Positions 1 to 9,285 of a stretch of DNA of 64,000 nucleotides are shown in pieces. The translations under genes and the position numbers were made by a program. The notes beneath the pieces were generated by a model that saw only the letters and a program-made list of their open reading frames with translations, was not told the DNA's origin and did no database searches. This stretch comes from Hydrangea macrophylla (lineage: Eukaryota; Streptophyta; Magnoliopsida; Cornales; Hydrangeaceae): the NCBI GenBank assembly GCA_033977485.1, contig CM066985.1, forward strand, positions 76,079,045 to 76,143,044, in the 5' to 3' direction. Each line of letters starts with the position of its first letter. The stretch's first letter is position 1.

Positions 1-701
1 GGGAAAAATGCGGAAATCCCCAATATTAGGAGCAACACTTCCTAACCTTTGTCTAGTGTAAATTAAATAGGCACAAAATAATATGCAAACCACAATAGAT
101 AATTCCTTTCACCACAATCAACCACAAGCAATATAATAATAATAATGAACCCAAGCAAGAAATAAATGACACCAAAATTTATGTGGAAAACCCTCCAATG
201 GGGAGGGAAAAAAACTATAGGGCAACTCCGAATAATTCCACTATATCAAAATAAGGAATACACAATGTTCTCTCAAGTTCTTGCCCTAAACTTGAGGTAT
301 TCAATGAACTAGAGAGTGAGTATAAGGGTTACCTCTTAGGGTTCACAATACCCAAAGGAATACAAGATAAAAGCTTCTTCTTCAAAATACCTCTTGATTT
401 TGGTAATCCAAACAACCCTTGAAAAACACCCACTGTTCCTCTTGAAGCCGCCGCTGTTACACAACCCGAGAAACCCTCTGTTTTTGTGTATATACTGATG
501 CGCCTCAACCTTGACTTGATAAGTCTCTACTGATTCATTAGCTAAATGGTAAGGTAGCTAGCATAACTTGTTAATGGGCTTCGCCCACTTGGGTCTACAT
601 TTAAGCTAAATTAAAGCTTAAGTAAAAACAAAGCCCAAAGCCTATTAGAAGACTTATACTCTCATGTAGTATGGAGTACCATACTAATGGTATACCCAAC
701 A
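1..701 (-). mobile_element. LTR fragment, copia-like, minus orientation
   Basis: The segment ends at 701 in ACCCAACA, which on the minus strand reads TGTTGGGTATACC, a typical LTR start. A TATA-like GTATATAC lies near 487-494, placing U3 to its right and R/U5 to its left. The block around 180-235 (TGGAAAACCCTCCAATGG) resembles sequence common in plant LTRs. The other LTR end lies outside the window, so no target duplication can be checked. Family assignment is an inference. Confidence 0.6.
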
Positions 702-2040
702 AATATTATGCAAGTAGCCATTTTTGTTGACTTTTTTGGAAGGCAATTGTAATTATGCCTGCAAAAGTTATTTTTCCCTTGGAAGAATTGACCTATATGT
801 AATATTATGTAAGTAGCTATTTTTGTTGACTCCTTATGAAGCCAATTGTAATTATGGTTACAAAAGTTGATTTTTTCTTACAAGAATCGACCTATATGTA
901 AATATTATGTAAGTAGCCATTTTCATTGACTCGTTTTGAAGCCAATTGTAATTATAGTTGCAAAGGGTAGTTTACAAAATTGACCTGTGTAAATATTATG
1001 TAAGTAGGTATTTTTGTTAACTCTTTTTGAAGCCAATTATTATTATGATTGCAAAAGGAAGTTTGAGAATTTTGCTGACTTTTTTTTTAAGCCAATTGTA
1101 ATCATGGTAGCAAAAGTTGATTTTTTCCTTGCAAAAGTTGATTTTTCCTTACAAAAATTGATTATGTAAGTAGCCTTTTTTGTTAAAACTCTTGTTAAAG
1201 TCAATTATAATTATGGTTGCAAAAGTTGATTTTTTTCTCATAAAAATTGACCTATATGTAAATATTATGTAAGTAGCCATTTTTGTTGACTCTTTTTCAT
1301 GCCAATTATTATTATGGTTGCGAAGGGCGATTGCAAAGGGAAATTTGGGAATTTTGTTGACTTTTTTTGAAGTTAATTGTAATTCTAATTGCAAAAGTTG
1401 TTTTTTTTTCTTACGAAAATTGACCTATATGTAAATATTATGTAAGTAGCAATTTTGTTGATTCTTTTTGAAGCCAATTGTTATTACGGTTGCAAAGGCA
1501 ATTTGGAAATTATGCACGAATTTTAAGTAGCCATTTTTGTTAAGTAGCAATTTTTGTTGACTCTATTTAAAACCAAATATCATTATGGTTGTAATGGGTA
1601 ACTTGGGAATTATGAAAATTCGTGCAGGCTGCTTGTTCACATGCTCCGTTTTTATAAGATAGTAGATGATTCTTTTTTGAAGCCAATTGTTATTATGGTT
1701 GCAAATGGCTGTTTGGAAATTATGCACGAATTTTAAGTTGCCATTTTTGTTAAGTAGCCATTTTTGTTGACTCTTTTTAAAACCAAATATCATTATGGTT
1801 TGTAAAGGGTGCGCAGTTTGGCAATTATGAAAAATTCGTGCAGGCTGCTTGTTCGCCTGCTCCGTTTTTATAAGATGTAGATGATTCTTTTTGAAGCCAA
1901 TTATTATTATGGTAGCAAAGGGCAGCTTGGAAATTACGCACGGATTTTAAGTAGCCATTTTTGTTGACTCTTTTTAAAACCAATTATCATTATGGTTGTA
2001 AAGGGCAATTTGGAAATTATGAAAAATTCGTGCAGACTGC
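702..2040. repeat. Degenerate tandem array, about 100-bp and 200-bp units
   Basis: The phrase AAGTAGCCATTTTTGTTGAC, or close variants, recurs at about 712, 812, 912, 1000, 1170, 1272, 1444, 1530, 1750 and 1950, each time followed by GAAGCCAATTGTAATTATGG-like sequence. Early units are about 90-100 bp. From 1610 a longer unit of about 190-215 bp appears, marked by TTCGTGCAGGCTGCTTGTTC at about 1622, 1838 and 2030. Short open frames here are by-products of the repeats. The last unit runs straight into a gag remnant, so the array may be an expanded leader of that retroelement. Confidence 0.75.
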
Positions 2041-2051
2041 TTGTTCACATG

Positions 2052-2445
2052 CTCTGTTAACTCTTTTCAATCTCATGATCTTAAACGTGGGATATTTCAT
2101 CACCGACAAGAAGCCAAAAGCAAAAGAAGACATGTCGGAGGAGGAGAAAACAACTCATGCACAAATGGTAGAAAGATAATCTCTTTTACAGAAATTATCT
2201 TCTAAATTGTCTTTCTGATGAGTTGTACGACTATTACGATCTAGCCCACTCTTCTGCAAAAAAGATACGGAAATCATTACATCAAAAATATGATGCTTAA
2301 GAAGCCGGTTCGAACAAGTATGCGTGTAGTTGAAATTTCAGGTTTTAAATGGTGGGAGATAAATCAGTGGTGGCTCAAGCATATGATCTCCAAATGCTCG
2401 CTCATAAAGTTCAACCGAGGGGATTCGCTCAAATTTTCATTCCAA
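2052..2445 (+). pseudogene. Broken copia-type Gag (UBN2 family) fragment
   Basis: A frame ending at 2179 encodes residues reading VGYFITDKKPKAKEDMSEEE. After a one-base shift at about 2172 the same protein continues with [20 protein letters not shown] and [13 protein letters not shown]. This pattern (LSDxLYDxY, SAKxIWxxLxxKY) is characteristic of UBN2-type Gag of Ty1/copia elements. A TAA follows at about 2297 and a further piece reading DKSVVAQAYDLQMLAHKV is visible beyond it. The N terminus is missing or merged with the upstream repeats and no pol follows. It is a dead fragment. Family recognition is from memory of the motif; no search was run. Confidence 0.7.
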
Positions 2446-2694
2446 ATTTGATTTCCAACAAATGTAATATTGACTCATTTTTAATATGGTAACAAAATTT
2501 GATCAAATGACTAAAATATTGCCAGTATATAGTTGAAAGATATACAACAAGCAATGACACATTTTTGTGATTTGGGTCTGCATGCAATGTCACATTTTTT
2601 GTGTTGCATATCACAAAAGACACTTTAATAAGATCATTACAATGGTTTACATATTAGCTTTCTAATACTAAATTCAATTACCATGTTCTTGCAG
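2446..2694. other. AT-rich spacer ending in a splice-acceptor-like site
   Basis: No gene is seen. The stretch ends in TTCTTGCAG at 2686-2694, immediately before codons that match an internal AAA-ATPase motif, so it may be the 3' part of an intron into which the upstream retroelement debris inserted. Confidence 0.45.
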
Positions 2695-3141
2695 TTGACA
2701 CTCTCAGGGCTCTTGAACTTCATAGATGGACTGTGGTTAAGCGTTGGAGACGAGCGCATCATCGATCATCTTCACCACAAACTACAAGGACCGGACCGAC
2801 TTGACCCAGCTTTGTTGCATCTTGGTGGAATGGACGTTCTCAATCACACATCCTACTGTACCATTAAAGGGTTTAAGACAATGGCCTGGAATTATCTTGG
2901 CATTAACAACAATCACCATGACATGCTCTATAGTGATATAGAAGGGCTCATACAGAATGTAGAGGTCACTCCTGCGGAGATAGCCGAGGAACTAATGAAG
3001 AGTGAGATTAATGCTAATATTGCTCTTAGTGGAGTTATTAATTTCCTCAAGCGTAAGCAAATTGAAGCCAATGATTCCAAGAAAGAGAAAAGTGATGGAA
3101 TTGAAATTGAAGCCAAAAGGGTGAAAGAGCAATCACATTAA
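2695..3141 (+). pseudogene. AAA-ATPase (BCS1/HSR4-like) last exon, decayed
   Basis: The frame begins after a CAG acceptor with LTLSGLLNFIDGLW, a signature of plant mitochondrial/ER BCS1-like AAA-ATPases, and ends at a TAA at 3139-3141 after the typical C-terminal pattern EVTPAEIAEELMKSE and VINFLKRK. Two small insertions (about 4 bp at 2760 and a 5-bp GACCG duplication at about 2792) shift and then restore the frame, so the sensor-1 FTTN segment is readable only in another frame (2744-2941). The arginine-finger motif usually RPGRMD reads HLGGMD, losing both arginines. Walker A and Walker B are absent. With catalytic residues lost and upstream exons missing, it is most likely a pseudogene, although the C-terminal frame stays open. 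Confidence 0.75.
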
Positions 3142-3388
3142 TAATTAAGAAAGCCTTGAGAAAATGTACGCAGGAAGAAAAATAAGGCATTGGAGTAAAG
3201 TGGATAGTTAATTGAGCTGAAAAAACATGACAGTAGTGTGTGTATTTGTAAGGATAATTATACTACAATCAAGTGTCTAAGAGTTAGCAGTTTGTTGTGC
3301 GGTCCCATTGAAGACGAATTGTCAATTTTGTTCTGTTAAGACTCTTAAGACCATTATCAACACTATCTAATACTCCGTAAAAAGTAAT
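3142..3388. other. 3' flank of the AAA-ATPase remnant
   Basis: No coding or repeat structure recognised. It probably holds the old 3' UTR and downstream DNA of the ATPase remnant. Confidence 0.5.
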
Positions 3389-3775
3389 GTTGTGTACAGG
3401 GCCGGCCCCACCTTTAGTAATTGTAGGCCTGGGGCCTAAAGCGTCCAATTGTGAACAAAAATTTAGGGCTCTTAAACTCCTAGTACTATACTATATTGCA
3501 CATACACAAACCCACCTATTAGCCCCTATTTGGGCCAGATGACCCATTTATTATTAATAAACACCAACTAAGCCGGCCAGCCCTCTCATTTCTTATAAAA
3601 AAAAAATTAAATAAAAAAAAAAAAAAAAAAGAAGAAGAACTCATTACAAATGAGTTATACACAGCTACTAACTGATCACGCTCTCTCTCTCTCACACACA
3701 AGTACGCAACAGAGCCTCTTATGATATTAATTAATTAAAAAAAAACCCTAACAGAGTTACAATTTACAAACTTAG

Positions 3776-3942
3776 ATTAAGATATTTTTTTGCCTTGTGA
3801 AGTGAATTATTCTTAGTTAAGTATATATGTAAGTTAGTGTACATGGGCGGACGCAAAGAGAGGCGGGGGGATTAAGATATTTTTTGCCTTGTGAAATGAA
3901 TTATTCTTAGTTAAGTGTACATGGGCGGACCCAAAGAGAGAC

Positions 3943-3944
<2 letters not shown>
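3776..3944. repeat. 95-bp tandem duplication
   Basis: ATTAAGATATTTTTTGCC starts at 3776 and again at 3871. Each copy ends in ACATGGGCGGAC followed by a G-rich tract (6 G in copy one, 33 G in copy two). The duplication includes the left end of the nested hAT MITE, so it happened after that insertion. Confidence 0.8.
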
Positions 3945-3977
<33 letters not shown>

Positions 3978-4224
3978 CTCACATTTGAGGATAAAAAAAT
4001 TTGGGAAGAATAACATTGCAGGATTAATAACAATATCTACTAGTGTGACCATGTGACATTAAAAGTCCTTATTACTAGTGAAGGGGAAGAGTAGTATCCC
4101 CTTTTCAACTCAGGAGATAAACAATGTCTAAATTTGCCACAACTACTCGTTCAACTCGGGGGCACTGCCCCTGAACCCCGCATGGAACTTAGCCCCCCCG
4201 GCACAAAATCCTGGGTCAGCCATG
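3920..4224. mobile_element. Nested hAT MITE
   Basis: Terminal inverted repeats CATGGGCGGACCCA at 3920 and TGGGTCAGCCATG ending at 4224 flank about 305 bp. The flanking octamers TAAGTGTA and TTCGTGTA agree at 6 of 8 positions, consistent with an aged hAT target duplication. The inner right side has the common hAT-MITE phrase GGGGGCACTGCCCCTGAACC. No coding sequence. Confidence 0.75.
3945..3977 (+). repeat. Homopolymer run of 33 G
   Basis: Thirty-three consecutive G follow the second copy of the hAT MITE end. The sister copy at 3865-3870 has only six, so the run expanded after duplication. Length accuracy depends on the sequencing method. Confidence 0.85.
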
Positions 4225-4358
4225 TTCGTGTATACATTTTTGTTTACTTTATACTTGTTTAATATCTTATGATAATTGATTCATAGTAATATGTAGAGGA
4301 CCCTCTTTTAATTGTTCGCCTAAGACCCCCAAAAACTCAAGACTGGCCTAGTTGTGTA

Positions 4359-4605
4359 CACCGAGTTTAAATGATCTATATAAAATAGCTCTTTGACCAA
4401 TGCAATCAAACACTAGCATATACTTTTGTTGTGTTAGTTATTCCGTAGGTTCTAATCTAATTTGTCTATGTTTGTGGTTGTATGCATATAGATATATTCT
4501 CTCTCTCTTTTTTTTTTTTTTTGGAAAAAGTGATCACTCACAGTTCAGCTAAAACTTCAATTTTCTAGCTCTTAGTTAAAATATTTGTAATTTTTTTTTT
4601 TTAAA
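4359..4605. other. AT-rich spacer with CT and T tracts
   Basis: No gene or element is recognised. It contains a short CT run and a T17 tract near 4500-4522 and a T12 tract at 4591-4602 next to a MITE. Confidence 0.5.
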
Positions 4606-4735
4606 GGAATTGATTTTGGCACTTCAAAAGTTATTATTGGCACTCTATAGTACCACATCCAGTGTATATAGTACTTGCAATTAATGCAGTGCATGAAGTG
4701 CCAATTGTAATTTTTAAAGTGCCAAAATCAATTCC
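4606..4735. mobile_element. Foldback MITE, Mutator-like
   Basis: GGAATTGATTTTGGCACTT at 4606 is mirrored by AAGTGCCAAAATCAATTCC ending at 4735; inverted arms of nearly 40 bp surround a short loop. Both flanks carry TTTTTTAAA, a plausible 9-bp target duplication typical of Mutator-like elements, though low-complexity flanks weaken this. Confidence 0.7.
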
Positions 4736-5031
4736 ATTTTTTAAAGGGACCATTAATGTTAAGGGATAAAACGGGCCTAAATTAACAACCAAGGGAACAC
4801 AAGTTATGAATTTCTTTACAAATCTTTACATCTCATATTTATTAATGACTAATGCTATATTTTTTAAAATTTTATCCCAAAAGTGCATTCAAATAATGTG
4901 CAAGTGAGACCAGATAAATAACTTTTAATCAAAATTTAACTGGTTTTACTGTATTCGATTTAGCCCTACTGCCACATAATTTAGGAAGCACTTTTACAAT
5001 AGAAATTTGGGAAGCATAGCATTACTCTTTC
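4736..5031. other. AT-rich spacer
   Basis: No coding frame, repeat or structured element recognised. Confidence 0.5.
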
Positions 5032-5194
5032 AATAATGCTAGGCACAAAACACTAACTACAACACAAATCATAACACATGTTTTAAATGTATCTACCTTA
5101 TGCTGTGTGAATTTTTTATACACTTTTTGAAGAAACATAAGATACATACACTTAAAACATGATTGTGATTTGTGTTGTGTGACTAACATTATTC
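5032..5194. mobile_element. Foldback MITE of about 160 bp
   Basis: AATAATGCTAGGCACA on the left pairs with GTGACTAACATTATT on the right, and pairing continues inward for about 65 bp (ACACAAATCATAACACATG against CATGATTGTGATTTGTGT). The loop is only about 30 bp. Superfamily unassigned. Confidence 0.75.
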
Positions 5195-5288
5195 TTACTC
5201 TTTATTTATTTATAAAGAAGACAAAAGTGAGTTTTTGGCAAGTCTAGTACTTTACTTTGCCATTCTTCTTCCACGAGTAGTTTTTTTT

Positions 5289-6314
5289 GGGTAAATTACA
5301 CAAACCTCCCCTGAGGTTTGCCTTAATTACACGGACCTCCCCTCTTGTTTCAAAAATTACACAGACCTCCCTCGAGGTTTGTAATTAGGTAACAAAACGC
5401 CCCCTCCCCTAATGGTCCGTTAGTTTTTTTACATTAGCCTCCCCTGAAAAATACAATTAGCCCCCCTAATATTATAAAATTGTCATACTAAAGCCCCCTT
5501 TCTCTTATATTTTTGTGCTAAATATAAAATCCCTCCTCTCTCGTATGTTTTTGGGTTAATTTTTTTAGTATTAATTTATATCATCTACACAAAATATACA
5601 CAAAACATATATAAATAGGTCCAAAAATTTTTTTCCCCCCGAACAAACCTCTATCAAGCCCCCCCTTTATTAATTTTCTAGATCCGCCCCTGTCCCTATG
5701 CTTCAAAAGTGGACACTTAACCCCCTGTGATTGTGGACTAAAATAGAATTGTTATGATTTCACTCAAAGAGCGTTAACCCCAAAATTAACATCACAAAAT
5801 GGATTAAGTGTTTATATTTTTAACAAATTTTAGAATTTTTGTCAGTTTTGAGTGAAATCATAATAATTTCATTTTAGTCCACAATCACAGGGGGTTAAGT
5901 GTCCACTTTTGAAGCATAGGGACAGGGGCGGATCTAGAAAATTAATACATGGGGGGCTTGATAGAGGTTTGTTTGGGGAAAAAAAATTTTTTGGACCTAT
6001 TTATATGTATTTTGTGTAGATGATATAAATTAATGCTAAAAAAATTAACCCAAAAACATAGGAGGGAGGAGGGCTTTTATAATTAGAACAAAAATATAAG
6101 AGAAAAGGAGCTTTGTATGATAATTTTATAATATTAGGGGGGTTAATTGTAATTTTCAGGGGAGGCTAATGTAAAAAAAATTAACGGACCGTTAGGGGAG
6201 GGGGCGTTTTGTTACCTGATTACAAACTCGAGGGAGGTCTGTGTAATTTTTGAAACAAGAGAGGAAGTCCGTGTAATTAAGGCAAACCTTAGGGAAGATT
6301 TGTGTAATTTACCC
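5289..6314. repeat. Long inverted repeat (foldback element), about 1 kb
   Basis: The left arm (about 5289-5769) and right arm (about 5848-6314) are inverted copies over their whole length, separated by about 78 bp. The outer ends read GGGTAAATTACACAAACC and GATTTGTGTAATTTACCC, a Mutator-like MITE terminus type, flanked by T-tracts. Each arm also contains a hAT-type end (GATCCGCCCCTG at about 5683-5694 and CAGGGGCGGATC at about 5924-5935), both facing the centre. It carries no coding frame. A transcript would fold into a hairpin of about 470 bp. Confidence 0.85.
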
Positions 6315-6784
6315 TTTTTTTTTATCCTCTAATAAAAAGTTTCATTAGAGAAACCAAAAATGTCCAACCGGTAAGAGTACCCAAATCAACTATGTCTACC
6401 TTTGACATGCATGATATGTCAAATGTTTGTCCCTCGGGCCAATCTCTTTTTTTTATATATATAAATTATTTATTTATTTATTTATTATTTTTTTCTCTAA
6501 TCACAAGACTGAAATGGGGCAAAAAAATGAAACCCAAGCAGACATTCTATGTTTAAAGTAAAACGTATTAAAAAATACTACACCCACGTTAAATCTCACA
6601 CTCAACACATTATGATCTTTCATTCTTATGGATCCTGTGTAGGATCTATATGAACCTCACTGGAATCAAGAACAAGGATTGTTAGGTGTAAAATTTAGTA
6701 TGAGTATAGAATTACTCAAACGTATTACACAACTGGATAGAGATTTCTAAAGAGCCTACAACTATTATATTTTGGTTAACTTTC
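6315..6784. other. AT-rich spacer with ATTT microsatellite
   Basis: Contains a (TTTA)n-like run at about 6467-6485. No gene or element is recognised. Confidence 0.5.
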
Positions 6785-7013
6785 AGGATAAATTATATAG
6801 ACGCCCCCCTCTCATGTATTGCCATTTTTCCCGTATACCCCCCAAACTGAACAACTCAATAAATTGACCCCTCAACTAGTATTTGAGGGGGTCAATTTGA
6901 GAAAAAAAAAATGATAGTTAAGAATCGAGATGGTCAATTTGTCAATTTTTTAATTTAGGGGGTGTTAGTGAAAAAGAAAAATACATGATAAGGTGTCTAA
7001 TATAATTTACCCT
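6785..7013. mobile_element. Foldback MITE of about 230 bp
   Basis: AGGATAAATTATATAGACG at the left end is mirrored by GTCTAATATAATTTACCCT at the right end, and pairing extends inward through the CCCCCTAAATT-like and AATTGACC-like segments. It belongs to the GGGTAAATTATA-type MITEs, similar in terminus to the long inverted repeat upstream. Confidence 0.7.
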
Positions 7014-7242
7014 AAATTTTAAGAGACTGCGAGCAACAATTATCTCTTGCTGAACCGAAGCCTTACTAGATTTGATAGTCAATCTAATGGCGTCCAAGGT
7101 GTGTGTCTGCTACAATCTAATGATTTAGCTTGCACTTTGAGGAATGGGGTGCGTTTTTCCCTGCAATTCCCTTTTACTTTTTTGTTTTTTTTTTTTTTTG
7201 TTTTGTCATTTTTGTCTAGGAGATAATATTTGGATAATTTTC

Positions 7243-7355
7243 ACTCAGTGTTTTTTTACTGCTCCCTCTCACAAAAATGAGACTCAGCACTTTAAAATTA
7301 TTTTTTAAAAATTGTTCTGAATCTCACTTATGTAAGAGAGAATAACACACAAAAA
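7243..7355. repeat. Small inverted repeat, MITE-like
   Basis: CTCCCTCTCACAAAAATGAG at about 7261-7280 pairs imperfectly with CTCACTTATGTAAGAGAGAA at about 7322-7341, with a T-rich left and an A-rich right flank. The loop holds TTTAAAATTATTTTTTAAA. Boundaries are approximate. Confidence 0.5.
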
Positions 7356-7674
7356 AAAAAAAAAAAAAAAACCACTAAATTTGTTCCTGTCTATATGCCA
7401 ATGAGCCAGAGTTTTCACTGCAGGTACGGAACATTTTTAGCCGTAGATGCAATAGAAATTGGGAGGTTAATCCAAGGTTGACAACCTTTTGGGTGTGGCA
7501 CGCACTATCCAATTGCTTTTTTAGAAATTTATGATTTGGCCCCTAGATTTCTATTTAATATGGATTTGGTCATGTCATTTTTCCTGAAATTGAAATCAAT
7601 CTTTTATATCAGTAAAACTTAGGATTTAGTCATTTTTTCTAAATCTATGTACAATTTATAGACGAAATTGCCCT
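7356..7674. other. Spacer before element 1
   Basis: No coding sequence or repeat recognised. Confidence 0.5.
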
Positions 7675-7967
7675 GATATTGTCACGCTTCGGAGTAGCAG
7701 AAATAGAGAAAAATCAATTTTCTTTTTGGGTTCATAGGGAATGACAAGTAAAAGTCACTAATTATCCGCACCACACAGTACTAGTCCAACTGAAACAACC
7801 AGAATAGTAATTAACTGAATATATAAAACGATTCTATCTATTACAAAATATCAGAGTGTCGTACACAAGATCACAACAGGTCTGGAGACAACATATGCCC
7901 AAGTACCCGTTAACTAAAACAAAACAGAGTCCAACAGAAATAACTAAATATAACTATCTTCAAATCT

Positions 7968-8147
7968 TCAGCTGGCGTAAGAATAGTCGTCAGCATAATA
8001 CCCTTCTCCAGTATACCCAACATCAGTGGGGTCAACTTCTGCATAATCCAACTCCGGTTAGTATCCATCACCGTAAGTTCCAACACCTGCATTGTTAGGG
8101 ACAGGGTAGTCTGGACAGGGAATGTTTAGGCAATAAAGGCCGTCAGC
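7968..8147 (-). CDS. LTR-embedded conserved 60-codon frame (copy in element 1, 3' LTR)
   Basis: The frame runs from a GCT-GAC codon pair at 8147 to TGA at 7968-7970, exactly 60 codons including the stop. It contains DYPVPNNA, YAEVDPTD and the C-terminal GYYADDYSYAS. It is rich in Tyr, Asp, Gly and Ala. One internal TAA occurs at the codon that is TAC in the sister LTR. No in-frame ATG exists and a TAA lies just upstream, so if translated it needs splicing or another start. The same frame, with the same or in-frame-altered length, occurs at 19811-19990, 23732-23911, 47239-47400 and, shortened, 56788-56871. No known domain is recognised. Confidence 0.45.
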
Positions 8148-8160
8148 TTACTGAAAGTTG
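8144..8160 (-). promoter_or_regulatory. Conserved LTR hairpin 2
   Basis: CAGCTT-ACTGA-AAGTTG on the plus strand forms a six-pair stem with one wobble. The sister LTR has CAACTT and AAGTTG, restoring a full pair. It overlaps the start of the conserved 60-codon frame. Confidence 0.55.
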
Positions 8161-8361
8161 AGTGAGAACTAACAAACACGGTCTCATAGAATAACGAAAT
8201 TACCAATCATGCATGATATAGCAGTGATATTAATAATATCTTTTCCCTTTTTTTTTTTTATTCTGACACATCATTAACCGATTCTCATCATCTTCCAACT
8301 CTACGACTGACGGTACCAATACCAACTGACTATTTCGAACTGATTATATCATCATGACATA

Positions 8362-8665
8362 CTAGTGCTCATGTTCACCGTTTTTAAGAACTCTTACTGT
8401 TCACCACTTTTAAGAACTCTTGTGAGCACCCATACATCGTTCTCATATAACGACTAGTTTACGGACGTACCCATACTCTTGTTCACCGCTTTAAAGAACT
8501 CTTACTGTTCATCGCTTTTAAGAACGCTTGTGAGTACCGTACATACATAGCTCTGGTAAATAAAAACCATGGGCGTGCCACATCTACTCTTGTTCACCGC
8601 TTTTAAGAACTCTTACTGTTCATTGCTTTTAAGAATGCTTGCGAGTACTGTGCACCCATAATTCT
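8362..8665. repeat. LTR minisatellite (TTCACCGCTTTTAAGAACTC)
   Basis: The phrase GTTCACCGCTTTTAAGAACT and variants recur at about 8374, 8398, 8484, 8507, 8595 and 8618, often as a pair followed by GCGAGTAC-like sequence. It occupies the presumed intron-like middle of the LTR. Confidence 0.85.
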
Positions 8666-8982
8666 CACGATCCTGATTAAATCCTAGTTACACACTTATC
8701 GGATTCAACCTAAGAGAATCATCAGCTCGACTCAAACACTAGTTACTCAACTTACTCAATGCTACCCACTGTTATTATCTCTAATCCTTATCTCGTTATC
8801 GCATCATATTATTACTAACGTTCCAAACCTGACTGCGTTACTCACCAAATTATCTCAATCTCATTATTGTATCCCATTACCTCCGTAATCCAAAATATCG
8901 CATAATAGGAATATGAAACAATGATTAAACAACTACGCATTATGAATTATAAACTTAAGGAACATATCCATGTTCTACTAGG

Positions 8983-9150
8983 TTGGATCGATTGAAGTCA
9001 TCTCAATCGCTTGAAGGGAAGTGATGTACGATCGATCGAAGTATGCTCGATTGATTGAAGTCAAGGTGGTCTTGATCGATTGAAGTCATTTCGATCGATT
9101 GAGAAACAGGGAGGTTCGATCGATTGAAAGCAGTTCGATCGCTCGAACTT
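8983..9150. repeat. ATCGAT-centred palindrome cluster, downstream set
   Basis: About nine variants of TTCGATCGATTGAAG (including GATCGATCGAAG and GATCGCTCGAAC) occur in 170 bp, spaced by 15-25 bp. Homologous clusters are at 20851, 22758, 44608 and 48213. Confidence 0.85.
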
Positions 9151-9272
9151 CGTCTTCTCCAAATTCTGCAGTAAACGTGCAGAATTTGGTAGGGGTGCAG
9201 AATTTGGTAGGGTGTATGGATGATATTTAATACATCCAAAATACGTAAAACATCATGACTAAGATACCGAGT

Positions 9273-9285
9273 GAGTTTGGAACTC
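9273..9285 (-). promoter_or_regulatory. Conserved LTR hairpin 1
   Basis: GAGTT-TGG-AACTC, a perfect five-pair stem. It aligns with GTGAGT-TTTT-ACTCAC in element 2 and GTGAGTT-TATT-AACTCAC in element 3, where the left arm looks like a splice donor. Confidence 0.5.

Larger units (their letters stand above)
3389..4358. mobile_element. Non-autonomous hAT element with 8-bp target duplication
   Basis: The element occupies 3397-4350 and is bounded by identical 8-bp copies of GTTGTGTA at 3389-3396 and 4351-4358. The left terminus CAGGGCCGGCCCC and the right terminus (GACTGGCCTA, inverse TAGGCCAGTC) form an imperfect hAT terminal inverted repeat. An 8-bp duplication with a CAGGG-type end is diagnostic of the hAT superfamily. 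No transposase is present. The interior carries a local tandem duplication and a second hAT MITE. Confidence 0.85.

Noticed and set aside
8362..8665. CRISPR-like regularly spaced repeats
   Set aside because: Plant LTR context, imperfect units, no unique equal-length spacers and no cas genes; it is a minisatellite.
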